Positions 5,244 through 11,778 of a stretch of DNA of 11,778 nt are shown here, in pieces; within the stretch, counting starts at the first letter, position 1, and each line of letters opens with the position of its first letter. The notes beneath the pieces were generated by a model. It did not search any database. It saw only the letters and a program-made list of their open reading frames with translations, and was not told where the DNA came from. This stretch comes from an uncultured Clostridia bacterium (lineage in GTDB: Bacteria; Bacillota; Clostridia; Oscillospirales; Acutalibacteraceae). The position numbers and the translations under genes are program-made. The stretch lies in NCBI GenBank assembly GCA_937875885.1, contig CALEIO010000066.1:1-11778 (forward strand). Reading direction: 5' to 3'.

Positions 5244-5959
5244 TGCTTCTTAAGTACGATTTACATACTCACATTCTCCCCGGTGTAGATGATGGTGCCA
5301 AGTGTATTGATGAAGCTCTGGAACTTATGAGAGTGCTGGATTCTCAAGGAGTGGAGAACGTAGTATTTACACCGCATCTCTATACACATAAAGAGAGTGT
5401 GGAAGATTTTCTTGAGCGCAGGGAGTTATCCTACAAGGAGTTTAAGCCGCATATACCCGAGAATATGACGGTAAAACTTGCGGCAGAGGTGTATGTTACA
5501 GATTACCTTTTTGCAGAAAATCACGATTTCAGTAAACTCTGTATCGAAGATACTCCTTATATGATTACGGAGTTTTCTTACAACTCAACTTTCTCTGAAT
5601 CTACTATGAGGAAACTCGGCAGATTAAAGGATATGGGTGTAGTACCCATCATTCCTCATATTGAGCGATATCCCTCTTTGATGAAGCACAAGTCCTTGGT
5701 TGAAAAACTGTCAAAACGAAGAATACTTATTCAGTCTAATGTAAGTTCATTCACTGACCGCAAACTTGCCAGAAAACTCCTCAAGTATCTTAAGGCAGGG
5801 TATATTCAGATTCTTTCTACAGATGCACACAGCCTTACAAGAAATTCACCCGAGAATGTAACCAAGGCAGAAGATATAATTCTAAAGAAATTGTCACGTA
5901 CAACACTTGAGAGATTGAATCTAAATGCCAATATGATTTTTGATGGTGACATTATATAA
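5243..5959 (+). CDS. PHP-family phosphoesterase, CpsB/YwqE-like tyrosine phosphatase
   Basis: The 238-residue protein opens with DLHTHILPGVDDG (His8, His10, Asp16), the metal-binding signature of the PHP fold and of CpsB/CapC/YwqE phosphatases. Further ligands are visible at TPH (His45), Glu82 (AAEVY), Glu110, PHIERYP (His139) and STDAHS (Asp194, His196). Family members are manganese-dependent protein-tyrosine phosphatases that reverse autophosphorylation of BY-kinases controlling capsule or exopolysaccharide export. No polysaccharide locus or BY-kinase is in this window, so the partner is unknown. The start overlaps the upstream stop by one base, and AAAGGGAAG (5228-5236) inside the preceding gene supplies the ribosome binding site. 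Together the two genes form a phosphatase pair, probably under the divergent XRE regulator. Confidence 0.9.
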   Translation: MLLKYDLHTHILPGVDDGAKCIDEALELMRVLDSQGVENVVFTPHLYTHKESVEDFLERRELSYKEFKPHIPENMTVKLAAEVYVTDYLFAENHDFSKLCIEDTPYMITEFSYNSTFSESTMRKLGRLKDMGVVPIIPHIERYPSLMKHKSLVEKLSKRRILIQSNVSSFTDRKLARKLLKYLKAGYIQILSTDAHSLTRNSPENVTKAEDIILKKLSRTTLERLNLNANMIFDGDII

Positions 5960-5967
5960 ATCATCTG

Positions 5968-5998
5968 ACAGACGTTGTTTTTTACAACGTCTGTTTTT
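5968..5998 (+). terminator. Terminator of the phosphatase operon
   Basis: ACAGACGTTGT (5968-5978) pairs perfectly with ACAACGTCTGT (5984-5994) around a T5 loop and is followed by TTTT. It starts 8 bases after the stop codon. Confidence 0.9.
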
Positions 5999-6101
5999 AT
6001 GTGTGAATTGCAGAATTGGTGCTAAATGAAAGATAAATCATTAAAATACATTAAAAATCTCAAAAATATGCAAAATATGGCAACAATTCCTGCAAAAATC
6101 A

Positions 6102-6130
6102 TTGAATTTATTGATGTGTTGTGATAAGAT
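6102..6130 (+). promoter_or_regulatory. Sigma-A promoter of the RpiR - cmk - ispH operon
   Basis: TTGAAT (6102-6107) and TAAGAT (6125-6130) are 17 bases apart with an extended -10 TG at 6122-6123. The stretch 6000-6100 upstream has no gene; it is AT-rich, with a repeated CATTAAAA and a CAAAAATATGCAAAATATGG segment. I see no other promoter before the operon genes, although weak internal ones cannot be excluded. Confidence 0.7.
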
Positions 6131-6157
6131 TGTTTAAGAATGAAATGGGGGACAAAT

Positions 6158-7033
6158 ATGGAAAAACACCTTTTCGTGCGTATAGATGCAAAAATGAATT
6201 CGCTCTCCAAAGGACAGAAGCTTATTGCTGAGTTCATTGAGCAGCATTATGATAGAGCCGCATTCCTTACTGCTTCCAAACTGGGTGAGTATGTTGGTGT
6301 GAGCGAAAGTACAGTTGTGCGTTTTGCTACTGAGCTTGGTTATTCAGGATATCCACAGCTTCAGAAGGCTATGCAGGAAATGATCAAGGATAAGCTTACC
6401 TCTGTGCAGCGTATCGAGGTTAGTGCAGCTAAAATCGGTGATGGTGACGTACTTGAGAATGTTCTGAATCAGGATATTGTTAAAATCCGCAGAACACTTG
6501 AAGAAACATCCAGAGAGGATTTTGACCGTGCTGTCAATTCCATAATCTCTGCAAAGAATATCTATATTTTCGGTACCCGTAGCGCAAGTTCCCTTGCAAG
6601 TTTCCTTGGTTATTATTTTGACCTGATTTTTGGTAATGTTCACGTTGTTACAACCGCAAGCCGTTCAGGTATGTATGAGGCTCTTCTCAGAATTTCCGAT
6701 GAAGATGCTATTATTGGTATCAGCTTCCCCAGATACAGCAAAACAGCTGCAAGTGCTATGGATTTTGCTCATTCCCGCGGTGCTGCAACTATTGCAATTA
6801 CCGACAGTATGCTTTCTCCTTTGGTGGATAGTGCAGACTCACTTCTTATTGCAAGAAGCGATATGGCTTCAGTGGTAGACTCCCTGGTTGCACCACTTTC
6901 TCTTATCAATGCTCTTATAGTAGCAACTGTTATCAAGAGAAAAGACGAGGTTAAGGCTACATTTGAAACACTGGAAACCGTATGGCATGAGCAGGGTGTT
7001 TATACCAGCACACATACAAAGGAAAAAGTGTGA
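6158..7033 (+). CDS. RpiR/MurR-family transcriptional regulator with SIS domain
   Basis: The product is 291 residues from ATG 6158. This start is chosen over the in-frame ATG 6140 because GGGGGA (6146-6152) is well placed for 6158 and leaves nothing for 6140. The N-terminal helix-turn-helix of the RpiR type covers about 1-77 (KGQKLIAEFIEQHYDRAAF, then ASKLGEYVGVSESTVVRFATELGYSGYPQLQ). A SIS sugar-phosphate-binding domain covers about 125-255 (IYIFGTRSASSLASFLGYY, GISFPRYSKTAASAMDFA, ATIAITDS). Such regulators respond to phosphosugars such as MurNAc-6-phosphate or glucosamine-6-phosphate. No sugar-catabolism gene is adjacent; instead it is joined by a one-base gap to housekeeping genes, so it may tie that operon to cell-wall or sugar status. 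The ligand is unknown. Confidence 0.92.
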   Translation: MEKHLFVRIDAKMNSLSKGQKLIAEFIEQHYDRAAFLTASKLGEYVGVSESTVVRFATELGYSGYPQLQKAMQEMIKDKLTSVQRIEVSAAKIGDGDVLENVLNQDIVKIRRTLEETSREDFDRAVNSIISAKNIYIFGTRSASSLASFLGYYFDLIFGNVHVVTTASRSGMYEALLRISDEDAIIGISFPRYSKTAASAMDFAHSRGAATIAITDSMLSPLVDSADSLLIARSDMASVVDSLVAPLSLINALIVATVIKRKDEVKATFETLETVWHEQGVYTSTHTKEKV

Positions 7034-7034
7034 T

Positions 7035-8279
7035 ATGAGCAATATTATAGTTATAGGCGGCGGTGCGGCAGGACTTATGGCTGCAGGCACAGCAGCAGAG
7101 CTTGGTGCACAGGTCACTGTTATTGAAAAGAACAAACGTATAGGCAGAAAAATCTGCATTACAGGTAAGGGCAGATGCAATGTAACGAATAATTGCACTG
7201 TCAATACTTTTATCGAGAATGTCAACACCAACCCCAAATTTATGTACAGCGCCATCAATGCTTTTGATTGCTCTGATACTATGAGCTTTTTTGAGGATCT
7301 GGGACTTGCTCTGAAAACAGAGAGAGGAAACAGGGTTTTTCCTTTGTCAGATAAAGCTCTGGATGTTGTTGATGCTTTGGAAAGATTTGTAAAGAGTAAC
7401 GGAGTAAGAATAGTTACGGGTACAACAGTAAAGAAACTTGTCATAGAAAATTCTGCAGTAACTGCTGTTGTGGACGAAAACGGCAGAAGCTACCCTTGTG
7501 ATGCAGTAATAGTTGCAACCGGCGGAGCTTCATACCCTCTTACAGGCTCAACGGGAGACGGATATGCTTTTGCCCGTCAGGCAGGTCACACAGTAGAGAA
7601 GCCCGAAGCTTCACTGATTCCTCTTACCTGCAAAGGCGAAATGCTCAAAGACTGTAAAGATATGCAGGGACTTGCTTTGAAGAATGTAGGGGTAAAACTC
7701 CTCAAAGGCAATAAAGTCTGCTATGAAGATTTTGGTGAGCTTTTATTTACACATTTCGGTCTGTCGGGTCCCACAATACTCAGTGCCAGCGCTCACATCA
7801 AAGATATATCAAATGGTGGCTACACTGTTTCAATTGATATGAAGCCTGCTCTTGATGAGGAAAAACTCAACGAGAGAATACTCAGGGACTTTGATAAAAA
7901 CAAGAATAAGGGAATTTCAAATTCACTTGGTGAATTGCTTCCTTCTTCAATGATTCCTGTGGTTATCAGACGTATTGGTGTTGACCCTGCACTCAGATGC
8001 AACAGTATTACCAAGGAGCAGAGAAGCGAGTTTATAAATATTCTCAAAAATCTGACTTTTGATGTTTCGGGAGTCAGACCTATTGATGAAGCTATAATTA
8101 CCCGTGGCGGTGTGAAAACATCAGAGATTAACCCCGCAACAATGGAAAGCAAAATCTGCAATGGTTTGTATTTCTGCGGAGAAGTGATTGATGTTGACGC
8201 TTACACAGGTGGTTTCAATCTTCAGATTGCATTTTCAACAGGTAGACTTGCCGGTACTTGGGCAGTCTACAACTCATAA
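7035..8279 (+). CDS. HI0933-family FAD-dependent oxidoreductase (BaiN/YhiN-like)
   Basis: The product is 414 residues from ATG 7035, one base after the regulator's stop; AAAGGA (7018-7023) serves as ribosome binding site. An in-frame start at 6963 would lie inside the regulator and is less likely. The Rossmann FAD motif IIVIGGGAAGLMAA is at the N-terminus, with Glu31 as the expected ribose-binding acid. The family hallmarks GRKICITGKGRCNVTN, GGASYPLTGSTGDGY and, near the C-terminus, TRGGV...CGEVIDVDAYTGGFNLQ are all present, so the gene is complete. The family is widespread. BaiN of Clostridium scindens has been proposed to act in bile-acid dehydroxylation, but most members have no assigned substrate, and the bai genes are absent here. 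In Clostridia this gene commonly precedes cmk, as here. Confidence 0.92.
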   Translation: MSNIIVIGGGAAGLMAAGTAAELGAQVTVIEKNKRIGRKICITGKGRCNVTNNCTVNTFIENVNTNPKFMYSAINAFDCSDTMSFFEDLGLALKTERGNRVFPLSDKALDVVDALERFVKSNGVRIVTGTTVKKLVIENSAVTAVVDENGRSYPCDAVIVATGGASYPLTGSTGDGYAFARQAGHTVEKPEASLIPLTCKGEMLKDCKDMQGLALKNVGVKLLKGNKVCYEDFGELLFTHFGLSGPTILSASAHIKDISNGGYTVSIDMKPALDEEKLNERILRDFDKNKNKGISNSLGELLPSSMIPVVIRRIGVDPALRCNSITKEQRSEFINILKNLTFDVSGVRPIDEAIITRGGVKTSEINPATMESKICNGLYFCGEVIDVDAYTGGFNLQIAFSTGRLAGTWAVYNS

Positions 8280-8305
8280 ATTTATTTAGTACAGGAGAGT
8301 TTATT

Positions 8306-8974
8306 ATGTCTATCGCAATAGCTATCGACGGCCCTGCAGGGGCAGGGAAATCCACAATTGCCCGTGCAGCAGCAAAGCACCTGGGCTTTATCTATGTTGA
8401 TACAGGTGCAATGTACCGTGCAATCGGTCTTTATTGCCTGCGCAAGGGAGTGTCTGCAACTGATACAGAATCAGTAATTTCTTTGCTTGATGAGATTCAG
8501 GTTTCTCTTGCAAGAGATGCAGAGGGTAACCAGCTGATCATCCTTTGCGGTGAAGATGTTTCTGCTTATATCAGAACAGAAGAGGTTTCAATGGCAGCTT
8601 CCCGTGTTTCTGCTATTCCCGAGGTAAGAGCATTCCTTCTTTCTCTGCAGAGGGATATGGCTAAAGAATTCAATGTAATTATGGACGGAAGAGATATCGG
8701 TACTGTTGTTCTTCCTGATGCAAAGGTAAAGATTTTCCTTACAGCTTCAGCAGAAATCAGAGCAAAACGCAGATTTGATGAGCTTATCGCAAAGGGCGAG
8801 AACGTAGTTTACGAAGATGTTCTTGCAGATGTTATCGAGCGTGATAATAATGATATGAACAGACCCATTGCCCCCCTCAAGCCTGCAGAGGACAGCATCC
8901 TTGTTGATACATCAGGTATTGGTCTGCAGGAGTCAATTGATCTGCTTATCAAGACAATAGAGGAGAACAAGTAA
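8306..8974 (+). CDS. cmk: Cytidylate kinase
   Basis: The 222-residue protein has the normal length for Cmk. IAIDGPAGAGKST (residues 5-17) is the P-loop. VDTGAMYRAIG follows as the CMP-binding start, and MDGRDIGTVVLPDAKVKIFLTAS...RAKRR is the NMP-binding and lid region. The enzyme transfers phosphate from ATP to CMP or dCMP in nucleotide salvage and mRNA turnover. ATG 8306 is chosen because AGGAGAG (8293-8299) precedes it; upstream in-frame starts would add a tail overlapping the flavoprotein gene. It lies 26 bases after the flavoprotein gene, and its stop codon abuts the plsC start, so it is within one operon. Confidence 0.97.
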   Translation: MSIAIAIDGPAGAGKSTIARAAAKHLGFIYVDTGAMYRAIGLYCLRKGVSATDTESVISLLDEIQVSLARDAEGNQLIILCGEDVSAYIRTEEVSMAASRVSAIPEVRAFLLSLQRDMAKEFNVIMDGRDIGTVVLPDAKVKIFLTASAEIRAKRRFDELIAKGENVVYEDVLADVIERDNNDMNRPIAPLKPAEDSILVDTSGIGLQESIDLLIKTIEENK

Positions 8975-9601
8975 GTGAGTACTAAGTTTAGCATGCCGTT
9001 TTATAAGGTACTGAAAGGTGTTGCAAGTGTATTATTTCTGCCGATTTCCCGCATCAGATTTACAAACCGCAACAACGTGCCTGCAGACGGCAGATATATC
9101 ATTGCGCCAAATCATATTTCGGCCCTTGATGTAATCTATATTACAATAGGTCAGAAAAGACCTGTGCGCTATATGGGTAAGGCCGAATTGTTCAGAAATA
9201 AGTTTATTGGCTGGCTTCTGACAAAAATGGGTGCTTTCCCTGTGGAGCGAGGTAAGGGTGACTGGGATTCAATCAATAATGCAAAGCAGATGATTGATAA
9301 CGGAGATCTTTTAGGTATTTTTATTGAGGGCACCCGTTCAAAGACAGGTGAGCTCCTGCGCCCCAAGAGCGGTGCCGTGCTTATTGCTCATCAGATGAAT
9401 TGCAAAATTGTTCCCGCGTCAATTACTTACAGGGGAGATAAGAGACACTTTTTCTCAAAAATATATGTAAGTTTCGGCGAGCCTGTTTCCACAGAGGAAT
9501 TAGGTGTTGTAAACGGATCTCCCAGAGAATACAGAGAAGCCTCCCGTCAGCTTATGGACAGAATCAGAGTTATGTGGGAGAGAGATAAATATGGAAATTA
9601 A
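8975..9601 (+). CDS. plsC: 1-acyl-sn-glycerol-3-phosphate acyltransferase
   Basis: The 208-residue protein shows the LPLAT/PlsC motifs in order: APNHISALD (the catalytic His47 and Asp52 of the HxxxxD motif), GAFPVERG, FIEGTR (residues 116-121) and KSGAVLIA followed by VPASI. It acylates lysophosphatidic acid at the sn-2 position to make phosphatidic acid, at the inner face of the membrane. An amphipathic or hydrophobic stretch at about 9-25 could attach it to the membrane. GTG 8975 directly follows the cmk stop, and AGGAG (8961-8965) is well spaced for it; an ATG at 8993 in the same frame has no good ribosome binding site. The end overlaps the ispH start by 11 bases. Confidence 0.95.
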   Translation: MSTKFSMPFYKVLKGVASVLFLPISRIRFTNRNNVPADGRYIIAPNHISALDVIYITIGQKRPVRYMGKAELFRNKFIGWLLTKMGAFPVERGKGDWDSINNAKQMIDNGDLLGIFIEGTRSKTGELLRPKSGAVLIAHQMNCKIVPASITYRGDKRHFFSKIYVSFGEPVSTEELGVVNGSPREYREASRQLMDRIRVMWERDKYGN

Positions 9602-11778
9602 ACTTGCAAAAACTGCTGGCTTCTGTTTTGGTGTAAACAGAGCTGTTAATATTGTGTACAAACTTCTGGACGAAGGAAAGAGCGTAGCAACCCTGGGTCC
9701 CATAATTCATAACACAGAAATGGTTAATGAACTGCGGGCACGTGGAGTGGTAACTGTAGATACTCCTGCAGACACGCCTGTAGGATCAACTCTTGTAATC
9801 CGTTCTCACGGTGTGTCAAAGTCTGTTAAGGATTCAATTGCAGATATGCAGATTGATTGTTGCGATGCAACCTGTCCTTTTGTCTCAAAGATTCATTCAA
9901 TCGTAGCTGCTGCCGACGTAAACAAAAATGTTTCGGTTTTTGTGGCAGGAGACAGTGCACACCCTGAGGTTCAGGGGATTATCGGTCACTCAAGCGTACC
10001 TTGTTATACATACAAGAACAACGAAGAACTTGAGGATTTACTCGGCAATATTCCGTCAGAGAAATATGATGCTGCGATTTTTGTTGCTCAGACTACTTTT
10101 AGCGAAAAAGAATGGAAAAAATGTTCAAAAACAATAAAAAAAGTCTGTACAAATCCAGAAATATTTGCTACAATATGTAGTGCTACGCATAGTCGGCAGA
10201 CGGAAGCCGAAAATCTGGCAAAAAGCTCAGAGCTTATGATAGTCATAGGCGACAAGAAGAGCTCAAACACTTCAAAGCTCTATGAACTTTGCAGTAAAGT
10301 TTGTTCTTCAACCCTGTGGATAGAAACAGCTCAGGAACTTTTACCGGAAAGATTAAGCAATGTCAGCTCGGTTGGCGTAACTGCGGGAGCATCGACTCCT
10401 GCAAGGATTATAAAGGAGGTACTGGATAAAATGGAAGAAATGACCAAGTCCGGTGTAACAAACGATTTTGAAGATTTTGAGGCTCTTCTGGAAGAAAACC
10501 TCAAAGGCTTAAATACAAATGAAAGGGTAATGGGTACTGTTATCAGCATAACTCCCACAGAGGTTTATGTAGATGTTGGCAGAAAGCAGGCAGGCTTTAT
10601 TCCTGCAGTTGAGCTTTCTTTCGGCCCTGTTAACAATCCCAACGACTTCGTTAAGGTTGGCGATGAGATCGAGCTTCTCATTATGAAGACAAACGATGTT
10701 GAAGGCACAATTATGCTTTCTAAACGTAGAGTTGACGCTAAGAAGGATTGGGATGAGCTCGAGAAGCTCGTTGAGGAAAACGCAGTTCTCACAGGTGAGG
10801 TTGTAGAAGTTGTAAACGGCGGCGTTATCGTATTCGCTCGCAACAACCGCATCTTCATTCCCGCATCTCAGGCATCTATCAATCGTATGGATGATCTTAC
10901 TCCTCTTCTCCACACAGAGGTTGAGTTCAGACTTCTCGAGGTTTCACAGCGTGGCAGACGTAAGAAGATCGTTGGTTCTATCAAGAGCGTTCTTCGTGAT
11001 CAGAGATCTGAGTTCAAGGCTGCTTTCTGGGAGGCAATCGAAGTTGGCAAGACTTACACAGGTTCTGTTAAGTCTCTCACAAACTACGGTGCATTTGTTG
11101 ATCTCGGCGGAGTTGACGGTATGGTACATATCTCAGAACTCAGCTGGAAGAGAATCAAGCATCCTTCAGAAATCGTTAACGTTGGCGATACTGTAAAGGT
11201 ATTCGTTAAGGCTCTCGATGCTGAAAACAGAAAGATTTCTCTCGGCTACAAGAGAATCGAAGACAATCCCTGGGAAATCCTCAAGAGAGATTATCCCGTT
11301 GATTCAGTTGTTGATGCAACTGTTGTCGGCCTTACAACCTTCGGTGCTTTTGCAAGCATCATTGATGGCATTGACGGTCTCCCTACTGATGCACTGGTTA
11401 CCATTAGACTGATTGCCAACAACACTTATTACACCTATACCGATGCTCCTGTTTCGTTGCCTTACGGCACTGTTTTCTGCGTAGAAATCGTAATGCCGAG
11501 CAGCTTTAAAATCGTTCAGTGGAATGGCATTGACGTTGCTCCGCACGAAGGAAATCAATTCCTCTCCGGTGACATTACCGTTGGTGCCAACCATATGACG
11601 CTGACCGCAAAGGCGCGCCCCAAGGCGCCCGCTATTGGCGGTGAGATTGAAAAAATCAGTCCTGTTCTCAATTCCGATAACAAGATTGATGTTGTCTTTT
11701 CCAGTGCTGAGATTGCTGAACTTTATGAAGTAGCCATCTCTTTGGACGGAGACGTTTCCAAGCTCACAGACGGTGATT
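9591..11778 (+). CDS. ispH: IspH - ribosomal protein S1 fusion, open at the right edge, aberrant after 11381
   Basis: One frame runs from ATG 9591 to the window edge (729 full codons). Residues 1-280 are 4-hydroxy-3-methylbut-2-enyl diphosphate reductase, the last step of the MEP isoprenoid pathway. The three [4Fe-4S] cysteines are Cys12 (GFCFGV), Cys95 (DATCPFV) and Cys196 (TICSATHSRQTEA). Substrate residues His40, His73, His124 and Glu126 (GDSAHPEVQG), the SSNTSKL motif and TAGASTP are present. Residues 310-385, 398-470 and 485-558 are three S1 RNA-binding repeats, the third with the typical YGAFVDLGG...MVHISELSW. Such fusions are known in Clostridia. A fourth S1 repeat starts at about 569 (VVDATVVGLTTFGAF) but breaks off at Leu597, and the rest is unrelated. 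GGGAGAGAG (9576-9584) inside plsC provides the ribosome binding site. Confidence 0.93.
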   Translation, partial: MEIKLAKTAGFCFGVNRAVNIVYKLLDEGKSVATLGPIIHNTEMVNELRARGVVTVDTPADTPVGSTLVIRSHGVSKSVKDSIADMQIDCCDATCPFVSKIHSIVAAADVNKNVSVFVAGDSAHPEVQGIIGHSSVPCYTYKNNEELEDLLGNIPSEKYDAAIFVAQTTFSEKEWKKCSKTIKKVCTNPEIFATICSATHSRQTEAENLAKSSELMIVIGDKKSSNTSKLYELCSKVCSSTLWIETAQELLPERLSNVSSVGVTAGASTPARIIKEVLDKMEEMTKSGVTNDFEDFEALLEENLKGLNTNERVMGTVISITPTEVYVDVGRKQAGFIPAVELSFGPVNNPNDFVKVGDEIELLIMKTNDVEGTIMLSKRRVDAKKDWDELEKLVEENAVLTGEVVEVVNGGVIVFARNNRIFIPASQASINRMDDLTPLLHTEVEFRLLEVSQRGRRKKIVGSIKSVLRDQRSEFKAAFWEAIEVGKTYTGSVKSLTNYGAFVDLGGVDGMVHISELSWKRIKHPSEIVNVGDTVKVFVKALDAENRKISLGYKRIEDNPWEILKRDYPVDSVVDATVVGLTTFGAFASIIDGIDGLPTDALVTIRLIANNTYYTYTDAPVSLPYGTVFCVEIVMPSSFKIVQWNGIDVAPHEGNQFLSGDITVGANHMTLTAKARPKAPAIGGEIEKISPVLNSDNKIDVVFSSAEIAELYEVAISLDGDVSKLTDGD
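10412..10433 (+). promoter_or_regulatory. Internal Shine-Dalgarno and in-frame ATG at the start of the S1 part
   Basis: AAAGGAGG (10412-10419) is a full match to the anti-Shine-Dalgarno core, and an in-frame ATG (10431, Met281) follows after 11 bases, exactly at the IspH/S1 border. It could let ribosomes start a separate S1-only protein from the fused gene. The spacing is slightly long, and the bases also encode a common Lys-Glu-Val helix, so chance is possible. Confidence 0.45.
11365..11535 (+). repeat. 12-bp direct repeat spanning the fusion junction
   Basis: ATGGCATTGACG occurs at 11365-11376, just before the break in S1 homology, and again at 11524-11535. The copies are 159 bases apart, in the same frame, and both encode GID. 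Such microhomology could have guided a recombination or assembly join, or may be chance. Confidence 0.5.
11382..11777 (+). other. In-frame sequence unrelated to S1, resembling a secreted or Ig-like domain
   Basis: After GIDGL, where S1 repeats continue with an IHIS-type strand, the frame reads PTDALVTIRL, NNTYYTYTDAPVSLPYG, SFKIVQWNGIDVAP and later APAIGGEIEKISPVLNSDN. This is Thr/Asn/Asp-rich beta-strand sequence, like repeats of extracellular proteins. Codon choice also changes (GCG, CGC and CCG appear, for example at 11607-11630). I do not recognise the protein. Confidence 0.6.

Noticed and set aside
6869..7444. Long - strand open frame antisense to the regulator/flavoprotein boundary
   Set aside because: It overlaps two genes with clear family motifs; its translation is low-complexity and shows no domain.
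7035..8279. Bile-acid 7-dehydroxylation gene baiN
   Set aside because: The family match is clear but generic, no other bai gene is present, and the gene order is that of a housekeeping operon.

Overview
The window looks like a chromosomal segment of a low-to-mid-GC Gram-positive bacterium of the class Clostridia, probably a gut Oscillospiraceae/Ruminococcaceae-type genome. The basis is strong AGGAGG-type ribosome binding sites, sigma-A promoters with extended -10 boxes, a PASTA-domain protein of the Firmicutes kinase type, and the order FAD oxidoreductase - cmk - plsC - ispH/ribosomal-protein-S1 fusion, which is typical of Clostridia. No species can be named from the sequence alone.

Region 1 (1 to about 1870) is accessory DNA. 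It starts with the GC-rich tail of an unidentified gene. Next come a small hypothetical gene with its own promoter and terminator, then a small serine recombinase (resolvase/invertase type) with a palindrome-rich upstream region, and a small single-pass membrane protein in the same transcription unit. The region ends in a 3' fragment of an RNA gene that best matches the tRNA-like 3' end of tmRNA (ssrA), followed by its own strong terminator. I read this as the right-hand attachment site of an integrated element that targets the 3' end of ssrA. The intact ssrA and the element's integrase should lie to the left, outside the window.

Region 2 (about 1960 to 5960) is resident chromosome. It holds a zinc-ribbon/kinase-like/PASTA membrane protein whose three key catalytic residues are replaced (a predicted pseudokinase). 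A bidirectional terminator separates it from a convergent XRE-type regulator. The regulator is transcribed divergently from a two-gene operon of a histidine phosphatase and a PHP-type (CpsB/YwqE-like) phosphoesterase. The 72-bp divergent intergenic region carries two 15-bp palindromes of one consensus, lying on the -10 and -35 boxes of the regulator's promoter.

Region 3 (about 6100 to 11778) is one tightly packed operon: an RpiR-type sugar-phosphate regulator, an HI0933-family flavoprotein, cytidylate kinase, a PlsC acyltransferase, and an IspH-ribosomal protein S1 fusion that stays open to the right edge. The fusion has a strong internal Shine-Dalgarno sequence and an in-frame ATG where the S1 part begins. 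Its fourth S1 domain stops matching S1 near base 11380 and continues in frame as a sequence resembling a secreted, Ig-like protein. This is either an assembly or recombination chimera or a real, unusual fusion. It is the oddest signal in the window and the first to verify.

I see no CRISPR array, toxin-antitoxin pair, restriction system or other recognised defence system here.
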